From NCBI RefSeq assembly GCF_020165195.1, contig NZ_JAIUHR010000008.1, forward strand, positions 124,001-188,000: a stretch of 64,000 bases of DNA, read 5' to 3'. Of the stretch, positions 18,060-25,617 are shown one piece after another. The DNA comes from Mesorhizobium sp. CA14. GTDB lineage: Bacteria > Pseudomonadota > Alphaproteobacteria > Rhizobiales > Rhizobiaceae. The translations under genes and the position numbers were made by a program. Under the pieces are notes generated by a model that saw nothing but the letters and a program-made list of their open reading frames with translations, did not search any database and was not told the DNA's origin. Within the stretch, counting starts at the first letter, position 1. Every line of letters starts with the position of its first letter.

Positions 18060-19586
18060 ATGGCCACGCAGAAAAATTCGGATATGGGTCCCGACTTGAC
18101 GGTCGGAGTGCCGATTGCTGCATTTGGCGACAGGGAGCTGCTTGCAGGGCATGTTGGCGACGAGCCTGTGCTTCTGGCACGTGTCGGGGAAGAGGTGCTG
18201 GCGGTTGCAGGCAAATGCACTCACTACGGTGGGCCGCTGGCCGAAGGGATCCTGGTCGATGACACCGTTCGATGCCCCTGGCACCACGCCTGCTTCAATC
18301 TCCGTTCCGGCGAGGCACTCGCCGCGCCAGCATTCAACCCGCTGCAGCGGTGGAGTGTTGGGCGCCGAGGCGATCTTATCGTCGTGACCGGACAGGTTCC
18401 GGCGGACGGGGAGGCCGCACCGTCGTCACAGCCCGAAGCGGTTGGCAAACAGGAGCGCATCGTCATTGTTGGCGGTGGTGCTGCCGGGTTCGCGGCAGCT
18501 GAAATGCTGCGCCGCCGCCGGTTCGCAGGCGAAATCACTATGCTTAGCTCGGATGACGACGCACCTTATGACCGCCCCAACCTCTCCAAGGATTATCTTG
18601 CCGGGACCGCGCCAGAATCATGGATCCCGCTGCGCGGCCCCAAATTCTACGCCCGCAACAAGATCGATCTCCAGTTGCGAACAACGGTCGGGCGCATCGA
18701 CGTCGGCGGACGGGCGGTGATTGCGGACGACGGGCGCGTTTTTCCCTTCGACCGCCTTCTGCTGGCGACCGGAGCGGAGCCGGTGCGCCTGCCGGTTGCC
18801 GGCGCCGATGGTGATCACGTCTTCACATTGCGGTCGTTGGCCGACAGTCGCGCCGTCGTCGAGCACGCCCAGGGCTCGAAGACGGCGGTCTTGCTTGGCG
18901 CAGGGTTCATCGGCCTGGAAGTCGCGGCCGCCCTTCGCAAGCGCGGCCTCGCGGTCCATATTGTCGCGCCGGAAGACTATCCGCTCGGATCTGTTCTTGG
19001 ACCGGAACTCGGCACATTCATCCGCTCGCTGCACGAAGAGCACGGCGTCGTTTTCCATCTGGGCGCCACTGCCGAAAGGATAACCTCCCAGGCCGTTGCG
19101 TTGAGCGACGGCAGCGCGATCGACGCCGATCTTGTCGTCGTTGGCGCTGGCGTGAAGCCGCGCATCTCGCTGGCCGCCGACGCAGGCATCGCCGTTGACC
19201 GGGGTGTGCTCGTGAACGAATTCCTCGAGACGAATGTGGCTGGCATATTCGCTGCCGGCGACGTCGCTCAGTGGTTTGATTTGAACTCGGCTGAATCGCG
19301 GCGCGTCGAGCATTGGGTCGTGGCGCAACGCCAAGGGCAGATCGCGGCGCAAAACATGCTTGACCTTCGGCAGCCCTTCTCGAGCGTTCCGTTCTTCTGG
19401 AGCGAGCATTACGACGTATCGATCCGTTATGTGGGCTACGCCCGGTCATGGGACGTGATCGAGATCGACGGCAGCATTGCTGATCGCAATTGCCTGGTCG
19501 GCTACAAGAAGGGCGGCAGGATTGTCGCTGTCGCCGCCATAGGTCGTGACGTGCAAGCGCTGGCCTGGGAAGTCTCCATGGCTTAA
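18060..19586 (+). CDS. Rieske-domain FAD-dependent oxidoreductase (AIFM3/ferredoxin reductase-like)
   Basis: A 508-residue fusion. Residues about 14-110 are a Rieske [2Fe-2S] domain with CTH (C53, H55) and CPWH (C72, H75) ligands; residues about 130-500 are a pyridine nucleotide-disulfide reductase fold with FAD motif VIVGGGAAGFAAAEMLRRR, NAD motif AVLLGAGFIGLEVAAALRKRG and the TNVAGIFAAGDVAQ region. The C-terminal part ends with a reductase_C-like domain. It likely passes electrons from NAD(P)H to a ferredoxin or oxygenase. It has its own AAGGGAGAG ribosome-binding site and 170 bp of upstream DNA, and sits between flagellar genes without any functional link to them. Codon use looks less GC-rich than its neighbours. 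Confidence 0.92.
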   Translation: MATQKNSDMGPDLTVGVPIAAFGDRELLAGHVGDEPVLLARVGEEVLAVAGKCTHYGGPLAEGILVDDTVRCPWHHACFNLRSGEALAAPAFNPLQRWSVGRRGDLIVVTGQVPADGEAAPSSQPEAVGKQERIVIVGGGAAGFAAAEMLRRRRFAGEITMLSSDDDAPYDRPNLSKDYLAGTAPESWIPLRGPKFYARNKIDLQLRTTVGRIDVGGRAVIADDGRVFPFDRLLLATGAEPVRLPVAGADGDHVFTLRSLADSRAVVEHAQGSKTAVLLGAGFIGLEVAAALRKRGLAVHIVAPEDYPLGSVLGPELGTFIRSLHEEHGVVFHLGATAERITSQAVALSDGSAIDADLVVVGAGVKPRISLAADAGIAVDRGVLVNEFLETNVAGIFAAGDVAQWFDLNSAESRRVEHWVVAQRQGQIAAQNMLDLRQPFSSVPFFWSEHYDVSIRYVGYARSWDVIEIDGSIADRNCLVGYKKGGRIVAVAAIGRDVQALAWEVSMA

Positions 19587-19742
19587 CGGCGCGATATCCA
19601 AATTGTCGAATTCCTGGTGAGAGCCGGGGGCAGAGATCCGTGACTGTGCGCGTGGCGAACGCACGATCCGATCACCGCAAGCCTGCCACAAGCTTCTTCG
19701 GTCATTGTGCAACTGACAAAACCGGCAAAAGGCAGAGCTTTC

Positions 19743-20312
19743 TTGGCCATTTCCCCACCCAGCGACATCGTCATGGACGTTGCCCGCGCAGCGGAGCCGG
19801 CCGATGTCGAGGCTGCGCGCGCGGCGCTCGCGAAAAGGGCGAATGGCGCCTCGGCGCCATTCTCTGTCGATCCCTCCGCGGCGGTCGATGCCGGCTCCAT
19901 TCTCTCACGCGCAACGGCTGACAAGGCGGAAGCCGCCAATCCGGCGAAGAAGTTCCAGCGCTTCGAGGCGATGGTGCTGACGACCTTCATCCAGAACATG
20001 ATGCCCAAGGACACCGAGGGCGTTTACGGCAAAGGCCTGGCCGGCGACATGTGGAAGTCGCAGCTCGCCGAAAAGGTGGCCGATGTCATGGCCGCCCATG
20101 GCGGCATCGGCATCGCCCGATCGATGCTCGCCGACCACTATCTCGACGGCAAGCGCAAGGTGCCGGTCGGTCCTGTTACCGGCGGACCGCAGAAAGCCGA
20201 GCTTGACCAGCAGACCCGGCTTTCGACCTCGATGATCGAGGAGCTTGAGCGCAAAGCCGCACGGTCGATGACCGGCGACGAAACAACCATAAAAACGGAC
20301 ATCAAGATCTAG
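19743..20312 (+). CDS. FlgJ-like rod-binding flagellar protein
   Basis: A 189-residue protein with a rod-binding domain at residues about 70-130: FQRFEAMVLTTFIQNMMPKD, then a region ending HGGIGIARSML, the pattern of FlgJ N-terminal domains without the muramidase part. It likely helps the rod assemble through the peptidoglycan. The TTG at 19743 gives MAISPPSD, which resembles the usual rhizobial N-terminus, with AAAAGG 10 nt upstream; GTG at 19707 and ATG at 19773 are alternatives. It resumes the flagellar cluster after the Rieske flavoprotein. Confidence 0.85.
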   Translation: MAISPPSDIVMDVARAAEPADVEAARAALAKRANGASAPFSVDPSAAVDAGSILSRATADKAEAANPAKKFQRFEAMVLTTFIQNMMPKDTEGVYGKGLAGDMWKSQLAEKVADVMAAHGGIGIARSMLADHYLDGKRKVPVGPVTGGPQKAELDQQTRLSTSMIEELERKAARSMTGDETTIKTDIKI

Positions 20313-20320
20313 GGACCTAC

Positions 20321-20740
20321 ATGGCCGACCAAACGGACCTTTCCAACCTTCCCGCACGCACCAACACGATGGAGGCATCTGCCGCCGCACGACCCGGCAA
20401 TCTCGCCGCCATCATCGGCCGCATCGAGGAAGTCGTGGACGAGGAGACCGCCGGCATCCGCAGCGGAACGGCCTATGACCTCAGGGCCTCGAACGCGCGC
20501 AAAAGCCGGTATCTCTACGAGCTGAACCGTGCCCTGAAGGGCGCCAACGAGATCGAGTTCCTCGAGCAGCATCGCGAAGGTCTGCTGCGGCTGCGCCAGA
20601 AGCTGGCGAAGAACGAGGCGGCGATCCTTGCCCATCTCAACGCCGTCAACGAGGTCGCCACGCTGTTGAGGAACGCCATCCAGCGCGCCGATACCGACGG
20701 CACCTATTCGGCCGGCGAGTTCGGCATGGCACGGGCCTGA
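20321..20740 (+). CDS. FlgN-like flagellar protein
   Basis: A 139-residue helical protein with RIEEVVDEETAGIRSG, RKSRYLYELNRAL and a long C-terminal helix HREGLLRLRQKLAKNEAAILAHLNAV (given in part). This pattern and its position 8 nt after the FlgJ-like gene fit the FlgN family of export chaperones for hook-filament junction proteins (FlgK, FlgL). Assignment is by pattern and context, not by a search. Confidence 0.75.
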   Translation: MADQTDLSNLPARTNTMEASAAARPGNLAAIIGRIEEVVDEETAGIRSGTAYDLRASNARKSRYLYELNRALKGANEIEFLEQHREGLLRLRQKLAKNEAAILAHLNAVNEVATLLRNAIQRADTDGTYSAGEFGMARA

Positions 20741-20771
20741 CAAAAATGACCGAGGCGCAAGGACAGACCCG

Positions 20772-21302
20772 GTGATAAAATTCATCGCCGCTGCGTTGTG
20801 GATTTGCGCCGTGACGCTCGGCGCGGTTTTCTATTCCTTCCAGGCGGCCGGCCAGCGCGGCGCGGCCGAACCGCCGAAGCCGATGCTGGGCGGCCTCGAC
20901 TACGTCAAGACCGACATGATCTCGGTGCCGCTGCTGCGCGACGGCACGATCGACGGCTATTTCCTCACCAAGCTTGTCTACACGGTCGAGCCGGAACAGA
21001 TAAAGAAGCTGTCGGTCCCGGCGCAGGCGCTGATGACCGATCAGGTCTATTCCTATCTTTATTCCAACCCGCAGATCGATTTCACCAAGAAGGAATCGAT
21101 CGATCTCGACGCTTTCCGCAAGTCGATCCGCGACACCATCAACGCCCGCGTCGGCGTCGAGCTGGTGCACGAGGTGCTGATCGATCAGGTCAACTTCCTC
21201 TCCAAGGACGATATCCGCGACAACGCGCTTCGCCGCCGCAAGAATGCCGGCGACACCGCGGCGGCGATGACCAAGCCTTTCCAGGCAGCGCCGGAGCATT
21301 GA
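20772..21302 (+). CDS. Membrane-anchored FliL-like protein at the end of the flagellar cluster
   Basis: A 176-residue protein with an N-terminal membrane anchor or uncleaved signal (FIAAALWICAVTLGAVFYSF) and a periplasmic domain. The central pattern DGYFLTKLVYTVEPEQIKKL followed by a helical part and INARVGVELVHEVLIDQVNFL resembles FliL, which stabilises the stator around the rod. It starts with GTG at 20772 after a weak site and is 31 nt from the FlgN-like gene. FliL identity is tentative. Confidence 0.7.
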   Translation: MIKFIAAALWICAVTLGAVFYSFQAAGQRGAAEPPKPMLGGLDYVKTDMISVPLLRDGTIDGYFLTKLVYTVEPEQIKKLSVPAQALMTDQVYSYLYSNPQIDFTKKESIDLDAFRKSIRDTINARVGVELVHEVLIDQVNFLSKDDIRDNALRRRKNAGDTAAAMTKPFQAAPEH

Positions 21303-21371
21303 CTGCCTGGCCGCGTCCGGCGGCGATAGACATGGCCAGTTCCCCTAAGCGATATGACGCATGGTGACCGC

Positions 21372-21402
21372 GTTGACGTTTACGTCAACTCGAAGCTATA
21401 TG
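21372..21402 (+). promoter_or_regulatory. Palindromic operator overlapping the -35 region upstream of the SCP2 gene
   Basis: A perfect 8-2-8 palindrome GTTGACGT-TT-ACGTCAAC lies at 21372-21389. Its TTGACG could be a -35 box, with TATATG at 21397-21402 as -10 after an 18-bp spacer. The element resembles ACGTTTACGT-type sites known for MerR-family regulators of branched-chain and fatty-acid degradation in proteobacteria, but no such regulator is in the window. Palindrome seen; role inferred. Confidence 0.55.
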
Positions 21403-21497
21403 CGCCGGTGACAGGCGACCGCATAGGCGCGGCGCGCCTACCTCGCCCAGCGGCCAAGCGCCGGTGCGCGTCAACGCAACCAACGAGGAGAACCGCC

Positions 21498-21782
21498 ATG
21501 GGCGTTCAGGAGATTGCCGACAAGATCAGGTCGCGTGTGGCAAGCGCGGGCTTCGAGCATTCGGTCAAGTTCGACACCGGCAGCGACGGCGTCATCGTCA
21601 TCGACGGCGCAACCGTCTCGACCACCGATGCGCCGACCGACTGCACCGTGAAGCTGTCGCTCGACGATCTGGAATCGCTGATCGCAGGCGACCTCAACCC
21701 GACCATGGCCTTCATGGCCGGCAAGCTCAAGGTCGAGGGTGACATGACGGTCGCCATGGCGCTCAGCCAGCTGCTCGGCTGA
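21498..21782 (+). CDS. SCP2 sterol-binding domain protein
   Basis: A 94-residue single SCP2 domain, with VKFDTGSDGVIVIDGATV, then the conserved tail DLNPTMAFMAGKLKVEGDMTVAMALSQLL. Such stand-alone domains are thought to carry lipids or acyl-CoAs. A GAGGAG site lies 7 nt upstream of the ATG. The upstream open frame back to 21354 is dropped because the ribosome-binding site and family start fit 21498. It has its own promoter region with a palindrome and is closed by a strong terminator at 21792. Confidence 0.92.
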   Translation: MGVQEIADKIRSRVASAGFEHSVKFDTGSDGVIVIDGATVSTTDAPTDCTVKLSLDDLESLIAGDLNPTMAFMAGKLKVEGDMTVAMALSQLLG

Positions 21783-21791
21783 TCCTTCGCA

Positions 21792-21830
21792 AAAACAGCA
21801 ACGCCGCCCGATGGGCGGCGTTGCTGTTTT
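21792..21830 (+). terminator. Strong rho-independent terminator after the SCP2 gene
   Basis: A perfect 18-bp stem (AAAACAGCAACGCCGCCC at 21792-21809 and its complement at 21813-21830) closed by a GAT loop. Both arms end in A/T runs, so it can act in both directions: for the SCP2 gene on plus and for the acetyltransferase on minus. Confidence 0.9.
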
Positions 21831-21839
21831 GTCGAACCT

Positions 21840-21897
21840 AAAGCAATTCCAGGAAAAGTGCGTAGCGGTTTTCCGTCCGGAATTGCGTGAAAACAAA
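21840..21897. repeat. Palindromic repeat, family A, copy 2
   Basis: Arms GCAATTCC (21843-21850) and GGAATTGC (21879-21886), with AGGAAAAGTG and CGGTTTTCCGTCCGG between them, closely match the copy at 6187-6243. It abuts the stop codon of the acetyltransferase gene (21902) on its downstream side. Confidence 0.85.
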
Positions 21898-21901
21898 GGC
21901 T

Positions 21902-22645
21902 TCAGGCGACGAAGCCCGGCGCCTGTCCCTTGATCTTGCGGCCGGCGGCCTTGATCGTGCCTTTGGCGCCGTCCAGCGCGCCTTCCTTCAGCTCCAGCGC
22001 CAGAAGCCGGTGCCGCTCATAGGGGCCGGGCATGGCAAGCGCCCCGGTGCGGTCGGCCGAGAAGCCGAAGCGTCCATAATACGGCGCATCACCGACGAGC
22101 AGGATCGCGCCATGGCCCAGCCGCGCGGCCTCGACGGTCGCATGCCGCATCAGCGCCGAGCCGATGCCGCCACACTTCAAACCCGGCTCGACCGCGAGCG
22201 GGCCGAGCAGCAGCGCCGCCGGACCGCCCTCGCCCAACCTCACATCCCACAGCCGCACCGTGCCGACGACCGCACCCGAGGCATCGCGGGCGACAAAGGC
22301 CAGGCCTTCCGAAGGCCGGCGGCCGCGCCGCAGCTTCTCCGACGACTTCTTCTTGCGCTTCGGCCCCATGGCGCGGTCAAGCAGCGCTTCGCGCGCCGCG
22401 GCGTCGCCCACGCGTTCGCCGACGATCGCAAAGGCGCGCGCAATCTCCCCCCTTGAGGGGGAGATGTCGCCGAAGGCGACAGAGGGGGTCGCCGCGCGTG
22501 AAGCGCCGATGCCCTCAACGACAAGAGACGCCGCCGGCGATCTATGTGAGACGAGCCCCTCTGGCCGCTGCGCGGCCATCTCCCCCTCAAGGGGGGAGAT
22601 TACCCGGCGTGCTGCGCCCTCTACGATGAAATCTGCAATGTCCAT
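21902..22645 (-). CDS. GNAT N-acetyltransferase carrying an in-frame palindromic repeat
   Basis: A 247-residue acyltransferase of the YhbS type. The GNAT core spans about residues 85-247: EALLDRAMG, the beta strands FVARDASGAVVGTVRLWDVR, the acetyl-CoA loop GLKCGGIGSALMRHA, and LVGDAPYYGRFGFSA. Residues about 16-68 are encoded by a 160-bp palindromic repeat (22442-22601), producing peptides ISPLEGEMAAQRPEG and GDISPSRGEI that are alien to the fold. The frame is intact through it, so the protein is probably still made with an extra N-terminal loop. The ATG at 22645 has a GAAGGA site upstream. Substrate unknown. Confidence 0.87.
   Translation of the reverse strand: MDIADFIVEGAARRVISPLEGEMAAQRPEGLVSHRSPAASLVVEGIGASRAATPSVAFGDISPSRGEIARAFAIVGERVGDAAAREALLDRAMGPKRKKKSSEKLRRGRRPSEGLAFVARDASGAVVGTVRLWDVRLGEGGPAALLLGPLAVEPGLKCGGIGSALMRHATVEAARLGHGAILLVGDAPYYGRFGFSADRTGALAMPGPYERHRLLALELKEGALDGAKGTIKAAGRKIKGQAPGFVA
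22442..22601. repeat. 160-bp palindromic repeat (family C) inside a coding sequence
   Basis: The first 25 bp (22442-22466) and last 25 bp (22577-22601) are perfect inverted copies built around CTCCCCCCTTGAGGGGGAG. Between them are smaller palindromes (GTCGCCGAAGGCGAC and GGCCGCTGCGCGGCC). This is the build of a rhizobial repeated element. It lies wholly in the acetyltransferase frame. Other copies are not present in the window. Confidence 0.9.
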
Positions 22646-22717
22646 GTCCGCGATCCTTCACGAGCGGAGATCTGTTCCACAAGCGAGCCCGGGCGGATGA
22701 CAGGCACCCACCCGGTC

Positions 22718-22749
22718 GATCTGAGCGGTTCTTGCGAACCGCTCAGATC
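22718..22749. other. Perfect 14-bp inverted repeat overlapping the ornithine decarboxylase stop
   Basis: GATCTGAGCGGTTC (22718-22731), a TTGC loop, and its exact complement (22736-22749). The stop codon of the decarboxylase at 22743 is inside the right arm. No T-run follows on the minus strand, so it is not a standard terminator, but it could protect the mRNA 3' end or act with Rho. Confidence 0.75.
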
Positions 22750-23876
22750 ACGTAGGATCGGAGAGGCTCGAGGCCGTTGAAGGCGACCGCCGAATAGGTG
22801 GTCGTGTAGGCTCCGGTGCCTTCGATCAGCACCTCGTCGCCAATGGTCAGCGACAAGGGCAACGGATAAGGCGTCTTCTCGTACATCACGTCGGCCGAAT
22901 CGCAGGTCGGGCCGGCGAGCACGCAAGGTGCGGTCTCCGAGCCGTCATGCCGGGTGACGATCGGATAGCGGATCGCCTCGTCCATGGTCTCGGCGAGACC
23001 GCCGAACTTGCCGATGTCGAGGAACACCCAGCGTACGTTGTCGTTGTCGGCCTTCTTCGAGATCAGCACGACCTCCGACTTGATGACGCCGGCATTGCCG
23101 ACCATGCCGCGGCCCGGCTCGATGATCGTCTCGGGCAGCGCGTTGCCGAAATGCTTGCGCAGCGCCGAGAAGATTGCCTGGCCGTAGGCCTGCGCCGCCG
23201 GCACGTCCTTCAGGTAACGGGTCGGGAAGCCGCCGCCCATATTGACCATCTTCAAGACGATGCCTTCCTCGGCGAGCGTCGCGAACACCGTCTTGGCGTC
23301 GCCCAGCGCCCGATCCCAGGCCGACAGGTCGGTCTGCTGCGAGCCGACATGGAACGACACGCCATAAGCGTCGAGGCCGAGGCCCTTGGCATGGCGCAGC
23401 ACGTCGACGGCCATCGCCGGCACGCAGCCGAACTTGCGCGACAGAGGCCACTCGGCGCCTTCGCCGTCGGTCAGCACGCGGCAGAACACGCGCGAGCCGG
23501 GAGCGGCACGCGCGATCTTCTCGACCTCCTCGACGCAGTCGACGGCGAAAAGGCGAATGCCGAGCTGGTAGGCGCGTGCGATGTCACGCTCCTTCTTGAT
23601 GGTGTTGCCGAAGGAAATGCGGTTGGCCGGCGCGCCGGCATCCATCGCCATCTCGACCTCGGCGACCGACGCGGTGTCGAAGGACGAGCCCATCGCAGCA
23701 AGCAGGCGCAGGATTTCCGGCGCCGGGTTTGCTTTCACCGCATAGTAGATCCTGGAATCGGGCAATGCCTTCTCGAAGGCGCGGAAATTGTCGCGCACGA
23801 CATCGAGGTCGACGACGAGGCAAGGGCCGTTCGGACGTCGGGTGGCGAGGAAATCAAGGATGCGCTGAGTGGCCAT
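22743..23876 (-). CDS. odc: Ornithine/lysine decarboxylase, PLP fold III (group IV)
   Basis: Decarboxylates ornithine to putrescine (and perhaps lysine to cadaverine), the first step of polyamine synthesis in the cytoplasm. The 377-residue length is usual for rhizobial enzymes. Seen are the PLP lysine in YYAVKANP (K48), the GSSFDTASVAEVEMA strand, the phosphate-binding EPGRGMVGNAG and the catalytic cysteine in GPTCDSAD (C325). The ATG at 23876 is taken since GGAGAG precedes it by 7 nt and MATQRILDFL matches the family; the frame continues upstream without a good start. A 430-nt leader (23877-24308) lies upstream. Confidence 0.95.
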   Translation of the reverse strand: MATQRILDFLATRRPNGPCLVVDLDVVRDNFRAFEKALPDSRIYYAVKANPAPEILRLLAAMGSSFDTASVAEVEMAMDAGAPANRISFGNTIKKERDIARAYQLGIRLFAVDCVEEVEKIARAAPGSRVFCRVLTDGEGAEWPLSRKFGCVPAMAVDVLRHAKGLGLDAYGVSFHVGSQQTDLSAWDRALGDAKTVFATLAEEGIVLKMVNMGGGFPTRYLKDVPAAQAYGQAIFSALRKHFGNALPETIIEPGRGMVGNAGVIKSEVVLISKKADNDNVRWVFLDIGKFGGLAETMDEAIRYPIVTRHDGSETAPCVLAGPTCDSADVMYEKTPYPLPLSLTIGDEVLIEGTGAYTTTYSAVAFNGLEPLRSYVI

Positions 23877-24308
23877 CGAGGTCTCTCCATTGGCGCCTTT
23901 CGGCGCGCACAAAGGCTACGGAACGCGGGCGCTCAGCCTCGCGAACTCGCGGTGGACAAAGGCGGGACGGAAAATCCATGGGACCAGCCGGTGGAGACCC
24001 CGGAACCATGAAATGCCATCTCGCGGCGGTGAACCTTGGCCTTGCCCGGCCTCGGTTCGCTTTGTCTGCCTTGGCTTGGATGGGAGACCCCGTCCGCACT
24101 GCCGGCAATGAAGGTGTGCCTCTTTAGTAACCCCGGTCTTTGGACAACCGGAAGAGAACCAGAAAGGCCCGCACCGTCGTTGCTTCAAGGTGTCCTCGGT
24201 CTTGTGGTTGGCCACTGACCGACTGGAGGGGTTGGCTCCAGTTACCTTACCGATTGCCCTCACCATTCGAGGATCGGCGGACACCCACAGGCACGTGCGA
24301 CTTTGGGC
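23877..24308 (-). ncRNA. Long structured 5' leader of ornithine decarboxylase, probably the speF motif
   Basis: Over 400 bp upstream of the decarboxylase contain no gene on either strand. On the minus strand the leader carries several local stems, for example CCGGT...ACCGG (24133-24151), and the conserved-looking segment GGGGTTACTAAAGAGGCACA (around 24116-24135). Alphaproteobacterial ornithine decarboxylase genes are known to be preceded by a structured RNA called the speF motif, and the GTTACTAAAGAGGCACACC stretch agrees with my recollection of it. The likely role is polyamine-dependent control of the gene. A covariance-model search would settle this. Confidence 0.7.
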
Positions 24309-24314
24309 AAGCGC

Positions 24315-24343
24315 GATATAAGAGCGAAGGGTTTCACAATCAA
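24315..24343 (-). promoter_or_regulatory. Likely sigma-70-type promoter of the ornithine decarboxylase leader
   Basis: On the minus strand TTGATT (24338-24343) and TATATC (24315-24320) are separated by 17 bp, predicting a transcript start near 24308. This AT-rich patch is distinct from the GC-rich leader. Inference only. Confidence 0.5.
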
Positions 24344-24418
24344 TAAAAATCGTAAGCCAAGGTTGTAAAATTTCTGGCACCGAACAATGTTGATCGCACC
24401 GTATCCGGAAATCGAACG

Positions 24419-25615
24419 ATGCCAGGAACTCAAGGACCGCTGAACGCCTTCCTCGATCTGCGCCAAATGCCTGTGGCGAATGCGGAATTGGGCCCGCTCG
24501 CCGGCCTGCGCCTGGCCGTCAAGGACATCTATGACGTCGCCGGCTACCGCACCGGCTGCGGTAATCCGCAAAAATTCGAGGAGGCGCACGCCGCCTCGCG
24601 CACGGCGCAAGCAGTGCAGACGATCCTCGATGCCGGCGCGCGATTCGTCGGCAAGACCCAGACCGACGAGTTGGCCTTCTCGCTATTCGGCCAGAACGCG
24701 CATTTCGCCTACCCGGTCAATCCCGCCGCGCCTGACCGCGTCACCGGCGGCTCCTCCTCCGGCTCGGCGGCCGCGGTTGCCGGCGGGCTGGCGAACATCG
24801 CCACCGGTTCCGACACCGGCGGCTCGATCCGCGCGCCGGCGAGCTTCTGCGGCCTGATCGGGCTGCGCACCACCCATGGCCGCATTCCGCTCGACGGCGC
24901 GATGAAGTTGGCATCGAGCTTCGACACGTTCGGCTGGTTCGCCGACGACATCGAGACCTATGAGGCGGTCGGCAAGCTTTTGCTCGGCCGCGATCCGCAC
25001 CAGCACCCGCTCAACCGCCCGCTGTCGATCCGCTGGCTTGATGCCTTCGTCACCGGCCCGGCGGAAGCCGCCGAATATGCGCGCATGAAGGCGCTGGCGG
25101 CCGGCGTCATCGGCCAGCCGGTGGAGACCGAATACGCCTTCGCCTCGTTCCCGGACGAGCTTTACTGGTGCTTCCGCCGCCTGCAGGCCTTCGAGGCCTG
25201 GCGCGAGCATGGCCCCTGGATCTCGGCCGGCGGCCGGCTCAGCCCCGGCGTCGAGGAGCGTTTCGGCTTCGGTCGCACCATCGACGCCAAAACTGCCGCC
25301 ACCGAAGCCGCTCGCCGCCTGGCGTTCCGGGCCGAATTCGGGGCGCTGCTCGGCAACGACGGCTTTCTGGTCCTGCCCACCGTTCCCGGCGCAGCACCGC
25401 TCGCCGCCAGCACGCCGGAACAGTTCCAGGCCTATCGCGAAAGGGCGCTGCACCTCTTGTGCCTTTCCGGTCTTTCGGGCTTTCCGCAGATCACCTTGCC
25501 GATCGGCTCCGTCGACGACGCACCTTTCGGTCTTTCGCTGCTCGGCCCTTCCGGCAGCGACGTTGCCCTGATACGGCTCGGCCGCAGAATTCTCGACGCG
25601 GCACGAAAGGTCTGA
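24419..25615 (+). CDS. Amidase (amidase-signature family)
   Basis: A 398-residue amidase that hydrolyses an unknown amide. The Ser-cisSer-Lys catalytic triad is complete: Lys35 in LRLAVKDIYDV, cis-Ser112 in VTGGSSSGSAAAVA and Ser136 in GSDTGGSIRAPASFCGLIG. The protein is shorter than the usual 450-500 residues, as in AtzF- or GatA-like stand-alone hydrolases of proteobacteria. A LysR regulator follows 2 nt downstream on the same strand, which is unusual since LysR genes are often divergent. The ATG at 24419 begins MPGTQGPLNAFLDL. Confidence 0.93.
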   Translation: MPGTQGPLNAFLDLRQMPVANAELGPLAGLRLAVKDIYDVAGYRTGCGNPQKFEEAHAASRTAQAVQTILDAGARFVGKTQTDELAFSLFGQNAHFAYPVNPAAPDRVTGGSSSGSAAAVAGGLANIATGSDTGGSIRAPASFCGLIGLRTTHGRIPLDGAMKLASSFDTFGWFADDIETYEAVGKLLLGRDPHQHPLNRPLSIRWLDAFVTGPAEAAEYARMKALAAGVIGQPVETEYAFASFPDELYWCFRRLQAFEAWREHGPWISAGGRLSPGVEERFGFGRTIDAKTAATEAARRLAFRAEFGALLGNDGFLVLPTVPGAAPLAASTPEQFQAYRERALHLLCLSGLSGFPQITLPIGSVDDAPFGLSLLGPSGSDVALIRLGRRILDAARKV

Positions 25616-25617
25616 CC

